A DNA stretch of 64,000 nt from Gonium pectorale. Lineage: Eukaryota; Chlorophyta; Chlorophyceae; Chlamydomonadales; Volvocaceae. The stretch covers positions 323,178-387,177 of the forward strand of contig LSYV01000064.1 in assembly GCA_001584585.1 (NCBI GenBank). The letters run 5' to 3'. Below, piece by piece: positions 11,547 to 23,453 of this stretch (the stretch's first letter is position 1; every line of letters starts with the position of its first letter). Made by a program: the position numbers and the translations under genes. The notes below the pieces were generated by a model. It did not search any database. It saw nothing but the letters and a program-made list of their open reading frames with translations, and had not been told where the DNA came from.

Positions 11547-12394
11547 AACATAGGACGAGCTCAAGCCGTTCTGGGTCAAGCATTGTACAGCTATGCAATT
11601 GGGGGACTGCCTGGGCCTGCATTAGCGCCATTTTACGCTGTGCAGATTGTCCAATACCTTGCGTCGGTGAGGGAGCTGGGGAAATGGTGCAGTTGCGGCA
11701 ACGCGGTGCGTGGGAAACATATGGTGTGAGTAGTGGGGTGGGTGGGTTCTGTCGCTGAAAAGCTGTCACTCGTACGTTCTCTGTTGGCCCTTGGTTGGTG
11801 GCCAGGGTTACGGCATTCGCGGCCCCCGCAGTTTCGCACGCCACAGCAGCATGCGCGCTGCTCTTTGCTGCCCACAGCAGCGTGACGATTTGTGCGCGGC
11901 GTGCATCCACGCCTTGTGTGTGACACTTCATTCATCCTATGAACCTGCTAAGCATGCACGCGACAGGATGCAGACGTGTGAGTATTCTCTTAGGGGCCAC
12001 GCTACAATAATGGCATGTGTTGCCCCCTGCACGCGGTTGGGCCGTGCACCAGTCACGTTCGGATGGCTACCCGAAGGCTGCAAATCCCATGGTCCGGCTG
12101 AGCGGGTGTGTGCGGTTTCATAACTGTGACCTTTCCTTCTGTGTCGATTGCACTGCTCCGGTCTAGGGCAGGTTGGGTTTGCCGTGGTGTGGTGGGGAGT
12201 TTGGCCCATGGGTCGTGTGTGCCGTACATTTGGGATGTTGTTGCTTGGCGGCAATGAGCATCAAAGGGAATTATTTTTCTGTTATTGCAGATGCCCGGTG
12301 GCGCTCTGGCCCGAATGGCACCATGTTGGAGTCAACACTTTGAACCCCAACATCCGTTCTCACATTGAACATGAACTAGCATAACCATAGCTGG
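11547..12394. other. Intergenic/5' leader region without recognised gene
   Basis: Holds the 3' end of the amine oxidase transcript and presumably the leader of the next gene. A strong-looking intron acceptor (long pyrimidine tract then TTGCAG, ending at 12290) suggests a 5'-UTR intron in the downstream gene. Nothing else is recognisable. Confidence 0.4.
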
Positions 12395-15300
12395 ATGGGC
12401 AACAACTGGTGGGATGTAGACCCAACGTTGACCATCCCGTTGGAATTCGCGCAACAAGGCTCCTTTGCCTCAAGATGTATAGAAAAGCATGGCCAGAAGT
12501 ACCGCTGGGGCGAGGATTCTTGGTCTTCGCTCGAGCAAGTGCAGCGACAGCTGCTCGATGTCTGGCACGTCGAGCGCTATCCACTGCTCACAGATGAAGG
12601 TGGGTTCAAACCCAGCAACACCTGGCTGACATTGCTGACCGGGCCGGTAGATGGGTTTCTGGGTTAGGCCCATGCGGGGGGAACGGCACGGGGCCCTGGT
12701 CGAAGATTTTGCTAAAACGCCCCGAACGCTGAGGAAGTAGGTTGCACGGCGTCTGTATCCTATACTTGCCGTAGCTGTGATGTGTCCCCAGACCTACCTG
12801 CACGACTAGGTCAGCCGGTCACGGGGGTATGGCGTTGGACCCCGAACACCAGGCCACATGCGGGGCTGCTGGAACTTGGATGACTAGAATCGTGGGGGCA
12901 AATCAAGGTCATCCTGTGGACTGCTGCACTAAGAGAGGAGCTAGAGCCCCGTCTGGAGCTAGCATATCCTTGCACGCAGTGGCCAGTTTCGCTGTGCCGT
13001 TGCACCTCTTAACAGAACCCCTCACCGCTCTGCCTTACAAATATTCAGACCTGGCCCAACGTCAAGCTGTCACCACGGCCGCCGGTCTGGCAGCAGCTCC
13101 TGCTGCTGCGGAGGATGTCGGAGCTGGTACTGACGCGGCGCTGCGCTCCATCGTCTGGCATGCATGGCTGTCCGCCGCTGCCCCCTCACACAGCAACACC
13201 GGCAGCGGCAACGCCAGTGCCCTGGCGGCGCTCCTGCCGCCCGTGGCCCTCCAGCCGCCCCAGGTTCGACCTCAGCCTCAGCTGCTTCATGGGCCCGGCT
13301 CCCACCACCCGCCGTCTCACGAGGGTGGCGAGACCGGCCTCAGTTATGGTGGTGGTAGAGGCGGTAGCGGTGACGGCAGCAGCTTGTTGGACTCGCGCGG
13401 GAGTGGGGCGGGGCCCCTGGTCATTGACCCCCTGGGATCCGTCATTGGCCGCTACGCTGAGCCCGAGTCGCTGTGCTGGTGGGAGCCCTCTCCGGTCTGC
13501 CCGCTGCACCGCGGCGGCCTGCCTGCGCCGCCCAATCTATTGCCGCTGCACGCCGCGTCGAAGCGCCAGCGGGCGCAGGACCCGCAGCAGCAGTTGCTGA
13601 GCGCAGCCGTGGTGGTGGTGGCAGCGGCCGGGGCCGCAAGCGGCCATCAAACGCCAGAGGCGGGGCAGCCGCCTGGTGGGACCTCTGGCCGGTCCGCATC
13701 CGAAGGCGTCGCAGGCGGTGCCGTGTTCCTGGTGGAGCGCGCGGATGGTGCAGGCAGGGCTGACATTGGTGGCGGCGATGGTGGTGCCAGCAGCCACGGC
13801 GATGGTGCCGGAGGCGCCGAGCAGCGCCCGGTGCTCCGCCGCCTGAGGACGGGTCCTGCTCCTGAGCGTGTGGCGGCGCTGTGGGCGGCCATCCGCGACG
13901 CAATGGCGAAGTCGCTCGCATCGGCCTCTTCCTTGTCACGCGACGCCTCCGCAGCCGCCGCAGCCGCTGCCCAGGGGCCGCGCCCGCACGGCGGGGTTGC
14001 AGCTGGGGCCGCGGCGGGGGCAGCGTCAACGGTGGCGGAGGCCTCAGCTGCGCCAGCATCGGAGTCAGCAGCGGCGTTGGTCCTGCACGACGTGCTGTGC
14101 GCAAACTGGGCCGGGCTGCCGGTGGGCGGACTGGAGCGGGGCCATCCATACCGGCAGCTGTTGGCTGGGGACTTTCCGCGGGGCTTGCTGCGGTCATACC
14201 TGGCGCACACTGCCACCGCTGGCGCAGCCGTTGGAGAGCGCGCAGCGGTCCAGGTCGGCAGCACCGGCACGGCCGATGTTGGTGGCGGTGCCACGGCAGA
14301 GCCTGCGGCACTGGGGACCCTGGCAGCTGCGCGCTCTGCCTTGGCGGCTGGGCTGGGCTGGCGGCCCGAGGACCAGGGCAACGGCGGGCCAGCGGCAGGC
14401 GAGAGCGGCCACTCCTCAGGGGAAGGCGGCAGTGATGAGGGCGTGTGGGACGTTGACGTAGGGGAGCCCTTGCCCGGCGATGACGGCTCCGTCACGGGCT
14501 CCGCCCCTCAAGGGACCGGTGGCGCGCCGCTACAGCCGCCCCGCGTTACCACCGTCACCGCCGTTGCTGCCCGGGCTCCGGCGCCGGTGCAGCCGGCGGA
14601 CAGCCCCCGTGCGGCCGCGGCTGGCCGTGCCGCCGCTGATTCTCCGCGCGCTGCCGCTCTTAGCAGCCCTGCCGGCAGCGCCAAGCCGCACAGCCCCTTC
14701 GCGCGGCCTGCCCGGCAGCTGGCGCCCCTCTCCCGGCGGGTGTACCGGCCCTTCCAGCACCCGGACCAGTTCATACTGGTGCCGGTGCCGGCCCCCAATG
14801 TGGCAAAATGGACGCTCGTGGATGCCTGGTCGCCCCTGGGAGCAGTCAGTCCAAGCCCCAGCCCCAGCACAGGGGGCGCGGCGGCTGAGGCCGCTGTTGA
14901 CGGGACAGCGGTAGCCATCGAAGAGGGAGCGCATGAGCAGGCGAAAGAGGGCAGTACGGGGGGCAGCCTGGCAGGCCCGGGAGGTGGAGAGGCGCTGCTC
15001 GTGGAGGGCAGCGCCGCGAGCGCTGGTAGAAGCGGACCGCCGGAGGGACCTGCGGCGCTGAGCGGAGGGGCGGCGGGCGCGGCCCTGGCAACGAGCGACA
15101 AGGAAGGCGGTGGTGGTGGTGAAGAAGAGGCGCGTTTCGTCGAGGAGCGGCTCGGCGATGAGCAGGCGGAGCCGGGCAGCATGGGAGGCCTCACTATTGC
15201 AGTGGTAAAGACCGATGGAGGTGACAGCAGCGGCAACGACGGTGCGGGTAGCGATGGAGGTCCGGCGCCAGCTCAGGGGAGCGGTGCTGCGGTGCAGGTG

Positions 15301-16329
15301 GGTGAGGAAGGCCCCACTGTTGCCGGCCCCGACTCAGGTGCTGTCGGCGTGTCTGCGGGTGCACCCACAGACGCGGCGCCCGAGGACGAGCAGCGGCAAG
15401 GCAATGCCGATGAACGCTCTCAGGAAGCAGCTGCGCCGCCCTCCATCGCCGCAACGCAAACGCAACAACAGCTTCCCTCTGACGAGCCGCTGCCGGGGAG
15501 CTCCCAGCAGGAGCAGCAGAAGCGACCGCCGTCGCCGCCGCAGCAGTCACTGCCTGGTCAGGTCCCATCGGGCTCCTCCTCGCAGCGCGGCTCCGCAGCC
15601 GTCTGGGCCGCCACAGCCGCAGGGCTGCTGGGAAGTGGACCCGTACCAACAGCGGGCGCATCTCCCCACCCGCCAGAGCCTCAGCTGCCGGGCCTTGCGC
15701 ACCTGCCGCCCCAGATTGCGGCGGAGCTGCAGGCCGCGTTTCGAGACGCCGCAGCGTCCGGACGGCGCAGCACGCACATGCACAGCCTGCAGGTCCCGGG
15801 GATGGCGACGGTAAGCAGCAGCGTCGGCGGCGTCGGCAGGGCAAGGGCGCAGCACCTGGCAGCTTCTTCGTCGTCGGGTGGCTGGCAGGCGCAGGGACGC
15901 GTAGCGGGCTCTAAGGGCCCGCAGTCCCCACGCCCGCAACAGCCTGCCCCACAGGGCGGCCACTGGCAACCCCAAGTCGCCGTGCATGCGGGTCAGGGCG
16001 TGGGCCCCGCCGCTGCTCTGCCACAACACTCGGTCCCGTACTCTTCCGGTGCAGCAAACGGAATGTACGGACAATCTGGAATGTGTGCCGGTGCACAATA
16101 CGGACAGTACGGCAGTATGAGTCCGATTCCGCCCCAGCGGTCTCGGACTAGCCGTATGTTTGGCTGCCTGGGATCGGAGGGGCACGTGCTGGCGGCTGGA
16201 GACGAGCAGGGCCGTGCGGCGCCGTACGAGCGGTTCGTACAGCATACGCTGCCGAGCCGGCCGGGACTGGGAGCTGCGGCGTGGGGAAGGGGAAGCGGAG
16301 GTGGAACGGCCTCGTATAGCAGGACCTGA
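12395..16329 (+). CDS. Large orphan protein (~1170 aa), unknown function
   Basis: Best model is two coding exons: 12395-12599 (begins MGNNWWDVDPTLTIPLEF) and 13016-16329, joined in phase by a GTGGGT donor and the acceptor CTCTTAACAG; an acceptor at 12979 is also in phase. The downstream frame is open for 3.3 kb. Folded-looking islands (LPYKYSDLAQRQ, WWEPSPVCPLHRGG, VYRPFQHPDQFILVPVPAP, KWTLVDAWSPLG) are separated by long Ala/Gly/Ser/Pro/Gln-rich, probably disordered linkers. No signal peptide, membrane segment or known catalytic motif is seen. Without the splice the frame could start at an ATG at 12829, but its first 60 residues look less protein-like. I do not recognise the family. Confidence 0.55.
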
Positions 16330-17723
16330 GTTGTCCGTTGGAGGGGAAAGGTTGTGCATTTGCACATATGTGCTGTACAGGCGGACTTCGGCTCTCACAA
16401 TCCGACTGGACAGCAACGGCCATCTTGCTGAGAAGACAGCAACGGGCGCAGAGCACATTTTCCATCACTTTAATCCATCGTGTACTGTCTTCTGCTGACC
16501 GCGGGCAGCGACGTGCATCCCTCATGTTCCTGACCACCTGAAGCTGTTGCTATTTTAGCCAGGCTCCTGTTCGGCGTGTGAGCGTGCCCGCTAGAACAGC
16601 CGACGCCGCCAACAAGGCACTGCAGCAGGCTTGTGCTCCTTGTCTGTCGCCAAGGCATCATTCTTGGGATTACATGCCGCCTCATGCCGAGAGTCCATGC
16701 CAGATGCATGCCCCCTCTGTCCGCACCGCCATCGCAAGTCGGCTTCCCAGGTGCAAACGCCCAACGATTCCGACCTTGAGCCGTCGGCACACGGCTCACA
16801 GCTAACATCGCGAGTGGGTACAAACAGGCTCATGCCATGATTTCATCACCACTCGGCGCTCACCGCACGTCTACCTCAGCCTGCGTTTTAAGTGACTATG
16901 TCATCAGGATGCCCAACACACCACACAGTACATCATACAGGTACAACAAACGGTTGATACCGACATAACCGTTCGGCACGCGCTTCACAGCTAGTGATCC
17001 TCCTGCCATTGTGCCGTATCTTTCAAAACATGAAGTCAGCTCTGTACTGGTCCCGAGACACATCGCTCATGCAGTACAGAATGTAACAGGACCGCCCGAC
17101 AGGCTAAGCACCAAACCCAAAAATACTCGACCTTGCGTGAGTTAAAGCTCTTCGCCTTGGCAGCTTAAGGCTCCTACGGCTTGGCGCCCCTTGTGGGAAA
17201 CGGTTCACAACGCATGTGGTGCGCAACACCAACCAACCGCTAAACGACCGCCATCCAACCACCTGGCGACACGCCGTAACCCACAATGCCAGGCTCCTTC
17301 TGGTGACAAGACACGGCCCCCCCTCACAACCGCCTGCCCACCGCGTGCGCCTCCAGCGACAGCAGCGACAGGTAGCCTTCCCTACTCCCCTGGTGGCCCG
17401 CCACGTGCGCGTAGCTCGGGCGGCCGTCCTGCCAGGCCCCTGAGGTGGGTGGCGCCCGATCGCAGCACCGCCACAACCCACGTAGCTGCCAGCCATTGTA
17501 CGCGTCACTCCCCGAAGCGCCCAATCCCTTGCTTGCTCTTCTTCATGCGCGCTCGGCTCTCGTTCAAACGCATCGCCAGCCACGGCCCCGTGGGCCACAC
17601 GCCGCATGCCCCACTGCACATCCGGGCCCTTCTGCTCACACCTGCCCTGCCCCCCACACCCTCCCTGCCTCCCTCCCTCTCGATCTCCCACTCCCTCGCG
17701 CCCTCCCCTCTCCTCCCTCCCCC
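16330..17723. other. Convergent intergenic region (3' UTRs)
   Basis: Lies between the stops of the orphan gene (+) and the protease gene (-). It contains a TGTAA on the plus strand (17082) and one on the minus strand (16670-16674). No gene seen. Confidence 0.5.
17082..17086 (+). terminator. TGTAA poly(A) signal candidate
   Basis: Green-algal polyadenylation motif about 750 bases past the stop of the orphan gene; a long 3' UTR is normal in this group, but the motif is short and may be chance. Confidence 0.3.
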
Positions 17724-20700
17724 TCACAGCAGGTTGAGCGTGTCGCGGATGACGAGCCCCATGCCCAGCGCCGTGAGCACCAGGAAGCCGCTAGCCATGA
17801 TGCCGCCCTCCAGCCCCGCCGGCAGCTTGCGCCCGCCGCGCAGCGCCTCCAACGCCAGCAGCGCCAGGTAGCCGCCGTCCAGGGCGGGCAGCGGCAGGAT
17901 GTTGACGGCGGCCAGGTTGATGTTGACAATGGCCGCGAACTGGAACAGGCCCGCCGCGTCGGTTCGCACCACCTCGCTGCCCGCGGCCACGATGGCCACG
18001 GGGCCCGAGAGCTGCCCACTCATGGCGCCAAAGTTGGTGATGATCTGCTGCAGGCCGCCGAACACGGTGCCGGCCAGCCTGGGTGCGAAGGCGGGGAGGG
18101 GGCGTGGGGAGGAGGGACGGAGCGGAAGGGGTGGCGGGAGCGGGCAGCTTCAGCAGCTTGCAGCTACCGTATATGCTCGCTGCATTGATGCGTCCGTCCC
18201 AGCAGTCGCGACAGCAGCCACATACCGTTCGCTCCGGTTGGCCCGTCAGCGCTGGTGCACCGGATCAGGCCCAAACCCCGAGAAAGCTGTGTTGAAGCCC
18301 CAGGCCGCACGGCTCCTACGCGAGGGTGAGGGTGCGAGCCGCCTGCTGTGCTCCTCCTCACACGGACCAAGCACAGACCAAAATCCCCGCAAAATCCCTC
18401 AACGCAGAAACACATGCCCCCCGCCTACCCCCGCCTCACCTGTTGAACTCGCTCTGCGTCATGGCTAGCACCTCCCCCGCGTTGGCAGCGTACGTGTGCT
18501 TGATGTAGGTGTTGGAGCTCAGCTGCACGCCCAGCCGCCCCTGCCCGTCCGCGCCGGCCTCGGGCGTGACGCGCAGCTTCAGCACCTGCCCGCTGCCAGA
18601 CGCGGCGCCGTCGGCGGCGGCTTCGGTGCCCGCGCGGCGGACAGTCAGCTCCAGCGGCTTCCCGGCCGCGGCCCGGATGGCGGCGACCGACTCTCCGACC
18701 TGGATGGGGGCGGGATTCCGAGTGGGTTAGGCGAGTCCTGGGGAACGTGGATCGCTGGACACACAGCGCCCCGGCCGCAAGCAACCCTGCAGCAAGCCGA
18801 CGGGTCCCAATCATCCAATGCACGATTCACCGGCGAAGCTCCGTCTCCTCGCCTGAGCTGCTGCATCAGCAACGCGCTCCCGTTACCCATGAAGCAGATT
18901 CCCTCATTGATTCCCCGCGTCAGGGCCGAGCAGACAAACCTCCACCCCCCGAAGGAGAGATCCTTCGCGGCGGACGGACTCCCAGTCCCCAAAAGGGACA
19001 CCCGGGCCAGGGCTGGACAGACAGGTATCCACACCCCGAAGGAGCCCCTGGGGCCAGACGGATAACCAGTCCCTTACGGTACTTTAATGCCAGGCTGACC
19101 TGGGACGGGGCTGCGGGGACGGTGACATCGCCGATGCGGAGCAGCACGTCGCCGCTGACCAGTCCCCCGCGCGCCCCCGCGCTGGCGGCCACGGCGGCGG
19201 GTGCCTCGGGCAGCGCGACGCGCACTCCGGGCAGGAAGGCCGTCTCCGCCTTGCCCACCGTGGAGATCTGGACCAGGACAGCCGAGCGGGGCGTGAAGTT
19301 GGGAGGCGAGCGTAGCGGGGTGTTAAGGCGCTCAAGGACGAGCGCATGCTATACCGCTCTAAGGAAGCTCTGCAGGTGCAAGCCACGGCATTGACTTGCA
19401 GCCCCCGACCTAAATGTCGAGATACGGGTACGGCTCCGGTGCGAGGGACGTGCTAGGCGGCCGGGATAGGGGACCAAGGGGCAACGAGCGCAGCGAGCGC
19501 GACAGCTGGAGTGGAGTTGAGAGGGGGGGAAGTCGTATCGTGGATCCACGCCAGAGGCCATCGGTTACACGAAGATGCTTGCCGCTAATGCTGCTCGCCA
19601 CCTGCCCGCCCCGGCCCAGTCCCAACAAACCGTCCTTTCCCCTGCCAAGCCGGCCCCTACAGCAGCCCTGGGACCCCAGGACGCAACCCTAAATTTAGGG
19701 TTGTGTCGGACGCTGGCGCCGAGCCCTCTCACACACCTGTAGGAGCAGGATCAGGTAGGCGAATACGATGTTGGCAATCACGCCCGCGCTGATCACCAGC
19801 GCGCGCTGCGCGATGGGCCGGTTTTTGAGCAGGTCGGGGTCGTCAGGTGAGTAGCTCGGGGTCGCTGGCGCAGCGGCGGTGGCGGAGGTTGAGGTCGCAG
19901 CGGTGGCGGTGGTGGTGGCGGCAGGCGAGGACGCAGCCGCGGCGCCCTCCGCGCCGCTGGTGCTAGGGCTAGAGGCGGAGGCGGCGCCGTCGGCCGCGGG
20001 CGCATCCGTTGCGGCCTTGGAGGGGTTGCTGGCAGCCGGGTCGTCCTCCGGAAAGGCCACGTAGCCGCCCAGCGGAATGGCGTTGAGGCAGTACTCCACC
20101 TCGCCGTCCTGGTGTTCAAATTGGGAGAAATAAAGACGGGCGCAGCACGAGGGTTGAAGCTGTGACCGGGGGGTCATGTGTGCGCCACGCATGTCACGGG
20201 CTTTCCCGGCGCGTGGATACTCCCAACGTCACGGGAGGCACGGTACGACAGGCGGGGATGGGGCCGGGGTACAGGGCTGCCGCCCAAAGCCACCCCCCGC
20301 TGGCCCTTCCTGAGATCCTGACAGCCGCCCCATAACCCGCACACCGCCCCCGTGTGAGCCGCGAATGCTCAACGCCCACGCGGATGCAACAGCACACAGC
20401 TGCGGCATCTCCTTTGTCTGCTGGGACGCAGGTTCTGACCCCACTGCCAATGGACCCGTACACCCGTACACCCGCAGCCATCCCCTGCCACGCGGCTGTC
20501 GCTCCGCCCACCCCAAGCCCAGCGACAGCCACCTGCCTGCACGTGTCAGCCAGAATTACCGCCGCTTCCCAGGGCGCGGCATCCCGACAACGCGCCACAG
20601 GACCCATACTCATGGGACCGACCCCTGGGACTGAGGACCGGCCCCGCTGCTGGCCGTTCTGTTCCGACCGTACGCCGCGTCACCGCTGCCCCCCGACCGC

Positions 20701-21871
20701 AGGCTCATCCCGACCCGCATCAAGCCCAGCCCATGCACCCACGCCCGTGCGGAGCCGCGCGGCACAGCACCACGTCGTAACGCCCCGCGTTCCGTCACCT
20801 GCGAGGACGCCCCAACCCCCGCCACTACCACCCAAGCACCTCCATCAAGCACACGGCACTCAGCGGCTCAGGCAATCCCGCGTCAGCAAATAGTAGCTGA
20901 CCCGCGCACCCGCCCGCCCTCCCACCCACCTGGTACTTCACGAGCGTGGGCCCGAAGCCGACCGCAAATCGCGTCACGCGGATGCCCTGCAGCCGGGCCG
21001 CCGCGAAGTGGCCCGCCTCGTGCACCGCCACGATGACCGCCAGCACGCCGATGGCCGCCAGCACGGAGCTGGGCTTCGAGGTGTCGTACCCCACGGCTGG
21101 GGCCGCGAGGTGAGGAGGAAGGGCAAGGAGCAGGTCGGGAGGGCTTTCATCCGGCACACGCGTCGGAAGGTTATGGGATGTGAGACGCCCGAGTCGCCGC
21201 GTCCGTGGGCAGGGGGAGGAGGGAGTGAGGAAAGGCGGCGACAGCGCGCACCCCTCCAGCGTCGCATACATGGCACACGGCAATATGTGCACACCGGACG
21301 CCGCAGCGGACTGGAGCCAGAGTCGCCAGGGGCGGACCCGACATAGTTGCCTCCCTGAGCTTCCCCCTATGACTATGGCCCAAGCCGTGTCATCCAAGCG
21401 CCCGGACGCAGCCATAGGCCCGCACGGCTGGGAGTCGTGTTTCACCCCCTGACCTGACATTCATGCCGGCGGCACGGCCCCAGGAAGCTCCATACGCCAA
21501 AGCGTTTCGCCTTCACGCTGCCGAGGCGCAGTCCCCGACTCACCGGAAAAGAGCCCGCCCAGCAGGATTGCCGACTTGGGTTGCAGCAGATCCCCCAGTC
21601 CAAGAAAACCCGACCGCTGCTCCAGCTCCGACGTGCTGGCTTCGAGCCCCACGCTGCGTTGGTGGGGCTCCCGCACGACGTCATCGGCCCTCGGCCGGCA
21701 CTCCCCGTCGCGCAGCGGCGGAGCTGACGGCAGGTCCACCATATAGGGCCGTTGTGAGACGTTTGCACGCAGCGATTGCATCATCCTAACGCCAGTCGGC
21801 CCAGGTGGTAGCCTCGTCGCGCCATGCGCTCTCCGGCCGAGTGCCGGTGCTTGCCTAGCTCCTAATTGCAT
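17724..21871 (-). CDS. Plastid site-2 metalloprotease (M50, RseP/ARASP type)
   Basis: Exons 21871-21544, 21096-20930, 20108-19737, 19267-19100, 18699-18440, 18078-17724; all GT-AG and in phase, giving 549 residues. Residues 1 to about 60 are Arg/Ala-rich and lack acids, like a plastid transit peptide. The zinc motif HEAGH is at 135-139 in a membrane helix. After it come NAIPLGGYVAFPEDD and an Ala/Ser/Thr-rich insert absent from bacterial RseP. A PDZ-like region (about 290-432, with SGDVLLRIGDVTV) follows. GPVAIV (458-463) and NILPLPALDGG (491-501, carrying the third zinc ligand Asp) complete the active site. M50 proteases cut transmembrane substrates within the membrane; the closest known type is the ARASP/RseP branch of chloroplast inner envelope or thylakoid. 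It is divergent from the plastid-protein gene at 22210, sharing a 338-base upstream region. Start: ATG at 21871. Confidence 0.9.
19684..19703. repeat. 20-bp perfect palindrome of telomere-like heptamers
   Basis: CCCTAAA and TTTAGGG meet head to head, with matching CAA/TTG flanks, inside intron 3 of the protease gene, about 35 bases after its donor. Confidence 0.85.
20109..20929 (-). other. Long intron 2 of the site-2 protease gene
   Basis: An 821-base intron, much the longest in this gene, C-rich on the plus strand with no coding structure visible. It separates the HEAGH exon from the exon carrying NAIPLGGYV. Confidence 0.6.
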
Positions 21872-22209
21872 GGTAACAGTCACAATACAAGAAGAGCCCC
21901 AGAGGGGCAGAGCGCGTAAGTGCGACTTGCACGTTGCAGAGGTTTGAGCAGACGATCTTATTAGTTATGAAAGCTCCGCACACTGTTTGGGCACGCGATG
22001 ATGATGCTATGCTGACTTATCGACCGCTGGTCATGCCGTATTGTACGGATAGTTCTGGGCCTTGGGTTTGACAGGGCCATAAGACTACAGTTGGCCCAGC
22101 GTGCGTGCGTTTTGAAGCCGTCTACACTTCGCGTGCTTTCCTTTAAGGGACGAGCAGAAGTCGGTTAGTTGCCGCACCCACTGCTTACAAAGCATTCGAC
22201 CGATACGCC
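21872..22209. promoter_or_regulatory. Shared upstream region of two divergent plastid-protein genes
   Basis: 338 bases between the start codons of the protease (-) and the small plastid membrane protein (+). No clear TATA box was found; a bidirectional promoter is inferred from geometry only. Confidence 0.4.
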
Positions 22210-23453
22210 ATGGCGCTTGCTCAACAGCATCGTGTGGACTTCAGCCGTCGGGCGACCGTGGCGCAGCGGCCCCGCCGTGCGGTCGCGACCCCATCGGCTC
22301 TGTTCAAGAAGCAGGCTGCCGTCGTTGTCGAGGATAAGCCATCAAAGAGTGTGAAGAAGCAGGCAGCACCTGAGGAGAAGCCTCGCCCCAAGTAGGTTGC
22401 ACGCTGAGTGCTGCCGGCCACACAATCCATGTGGCCTATCTGACATTCCCATTTTTTTGTCCCTGTGCATGAATGCACTCTTTGCGTCGATTACAATTTT
22501 GTTGCCAGGCGCGTGGACAACGCCTGCTGCTTTGCGTTGGTCGCTGCTAACGACCCACGAGCGCCCGCCAACCACTGCACTTTCTCACCCCCCCCCCCGC
22601 TTGCCCTTGCACAGGCAGGGCGCCTTCTCCCAAGCGCTGAACGCGCTGGACTTCACGTCCACACGCAGCCAGAAGGATGCCGACCTGCTGTACGAGGCCA
22701 AGTACGGGCAGCGCGGGGATGACGGCAGGATGACACCTGCTCAGTACCAGTGAGTTTCTCTGGGCTTTGATTGCCAGCATCCCAGCACAACCTGTCACTT
22801 TGCATCAGGATCCTTGCTCCTTCGAGCGCGCTTTCCAACGCTGCTTTGGAGGTTCATGCGGGTGGTGCTTGGTGCGTGGTGCCCGCCCCAGGAGCCCCCG
22901 CATGCTGCGCACCCCACTCGCATGTTTCTGGGACGACCTCTGTGAGGACGAGCGGGACCATTAAGTTATCTGACTTACTTCTCCCTTTGGCCCCCACGTG
23001 CCGCCCCTCCGCCGCCAGGGCCCTGCGGCGCAAGGTGATCGGCACGGCCCGCGACTACTGGAAGGACTGGGTCGAGGAGGAGCAGGTGCGGGCATGCCAG
23101 CGCATCGCGTAAGCGCTTGATTTAGGTAAAATCAAGATTTGGGCAGAACTGTGGCAACCTCTATCCAGCCCCAGGCTCTCGTTGAGTGATAGGGGTGGAG
23201 GTGATTTGGTTGCGCTTCTTGAATCGTGTGTCCCGCCTGTGCAGCCGCCCCTTGCCCTGACCGCGTACGCACCGCGTCCTCCCGCGCCGCCCGCTGCCTG
23301 CCGTCCTCCCGCGGTATGCAGGTCAAGACCGTAAAGACGTACTACAAGCCCGAGGACGCCGGTGGTACGGTGCCGTACCTAGGTGTGCTTGTGGGAATTG
23401 TCGTTGCCATGCTGGCGACCACTGTGCTGGTGGTGGTGCAGACATCCAGCTAG
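22210..23453 (+). CDS. Small plastid single-helix membrane protein, function unknown
   Basis: Exons 22210-22391, 22615-22749, 23019-23085, 23322-23453 join in phase to 171 residues. The N-terminus (MALAQQHRVDFSRRATVAQR) is basic and Ala/Ser-rich, a typical algal plastid transit peptide. A Lys-rich stretch follows, then a conserved-looking stromal or lumenal segment (FSQALNALDFT, DLLYEAKYGQRG, DGRMTPAQYQALRRKVIG, WKDWVEEE). One C-terminal membrane helix (VPYLGVLVGIVVAMLATTVL) ends six residues before the stop. The design fits a thylakoid or envelope tail-anchored protein; a link to photosynthesis is likely but not shown. I do not recognise a named family. The last intron acceptor (TATGCAG at 23321) leads directly into the helix-coding exon. 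Confidence 0.8.

Noticed and set aside
12598..12622. T-loop-like GGTTCAAACCC suggesting a tRNA
   Set aside because: No acceptor stem, D-arm or anticodon arm fits around it; it falls at an exon-intron junction of the orphan gene.
13442..14495. Long antisense open frames inside the orphan gene
   Set aside because: They arise from the GC-rich, stop-poor reverse strand; composition is Arg/Pro/Ala shadow-like with no splice support.
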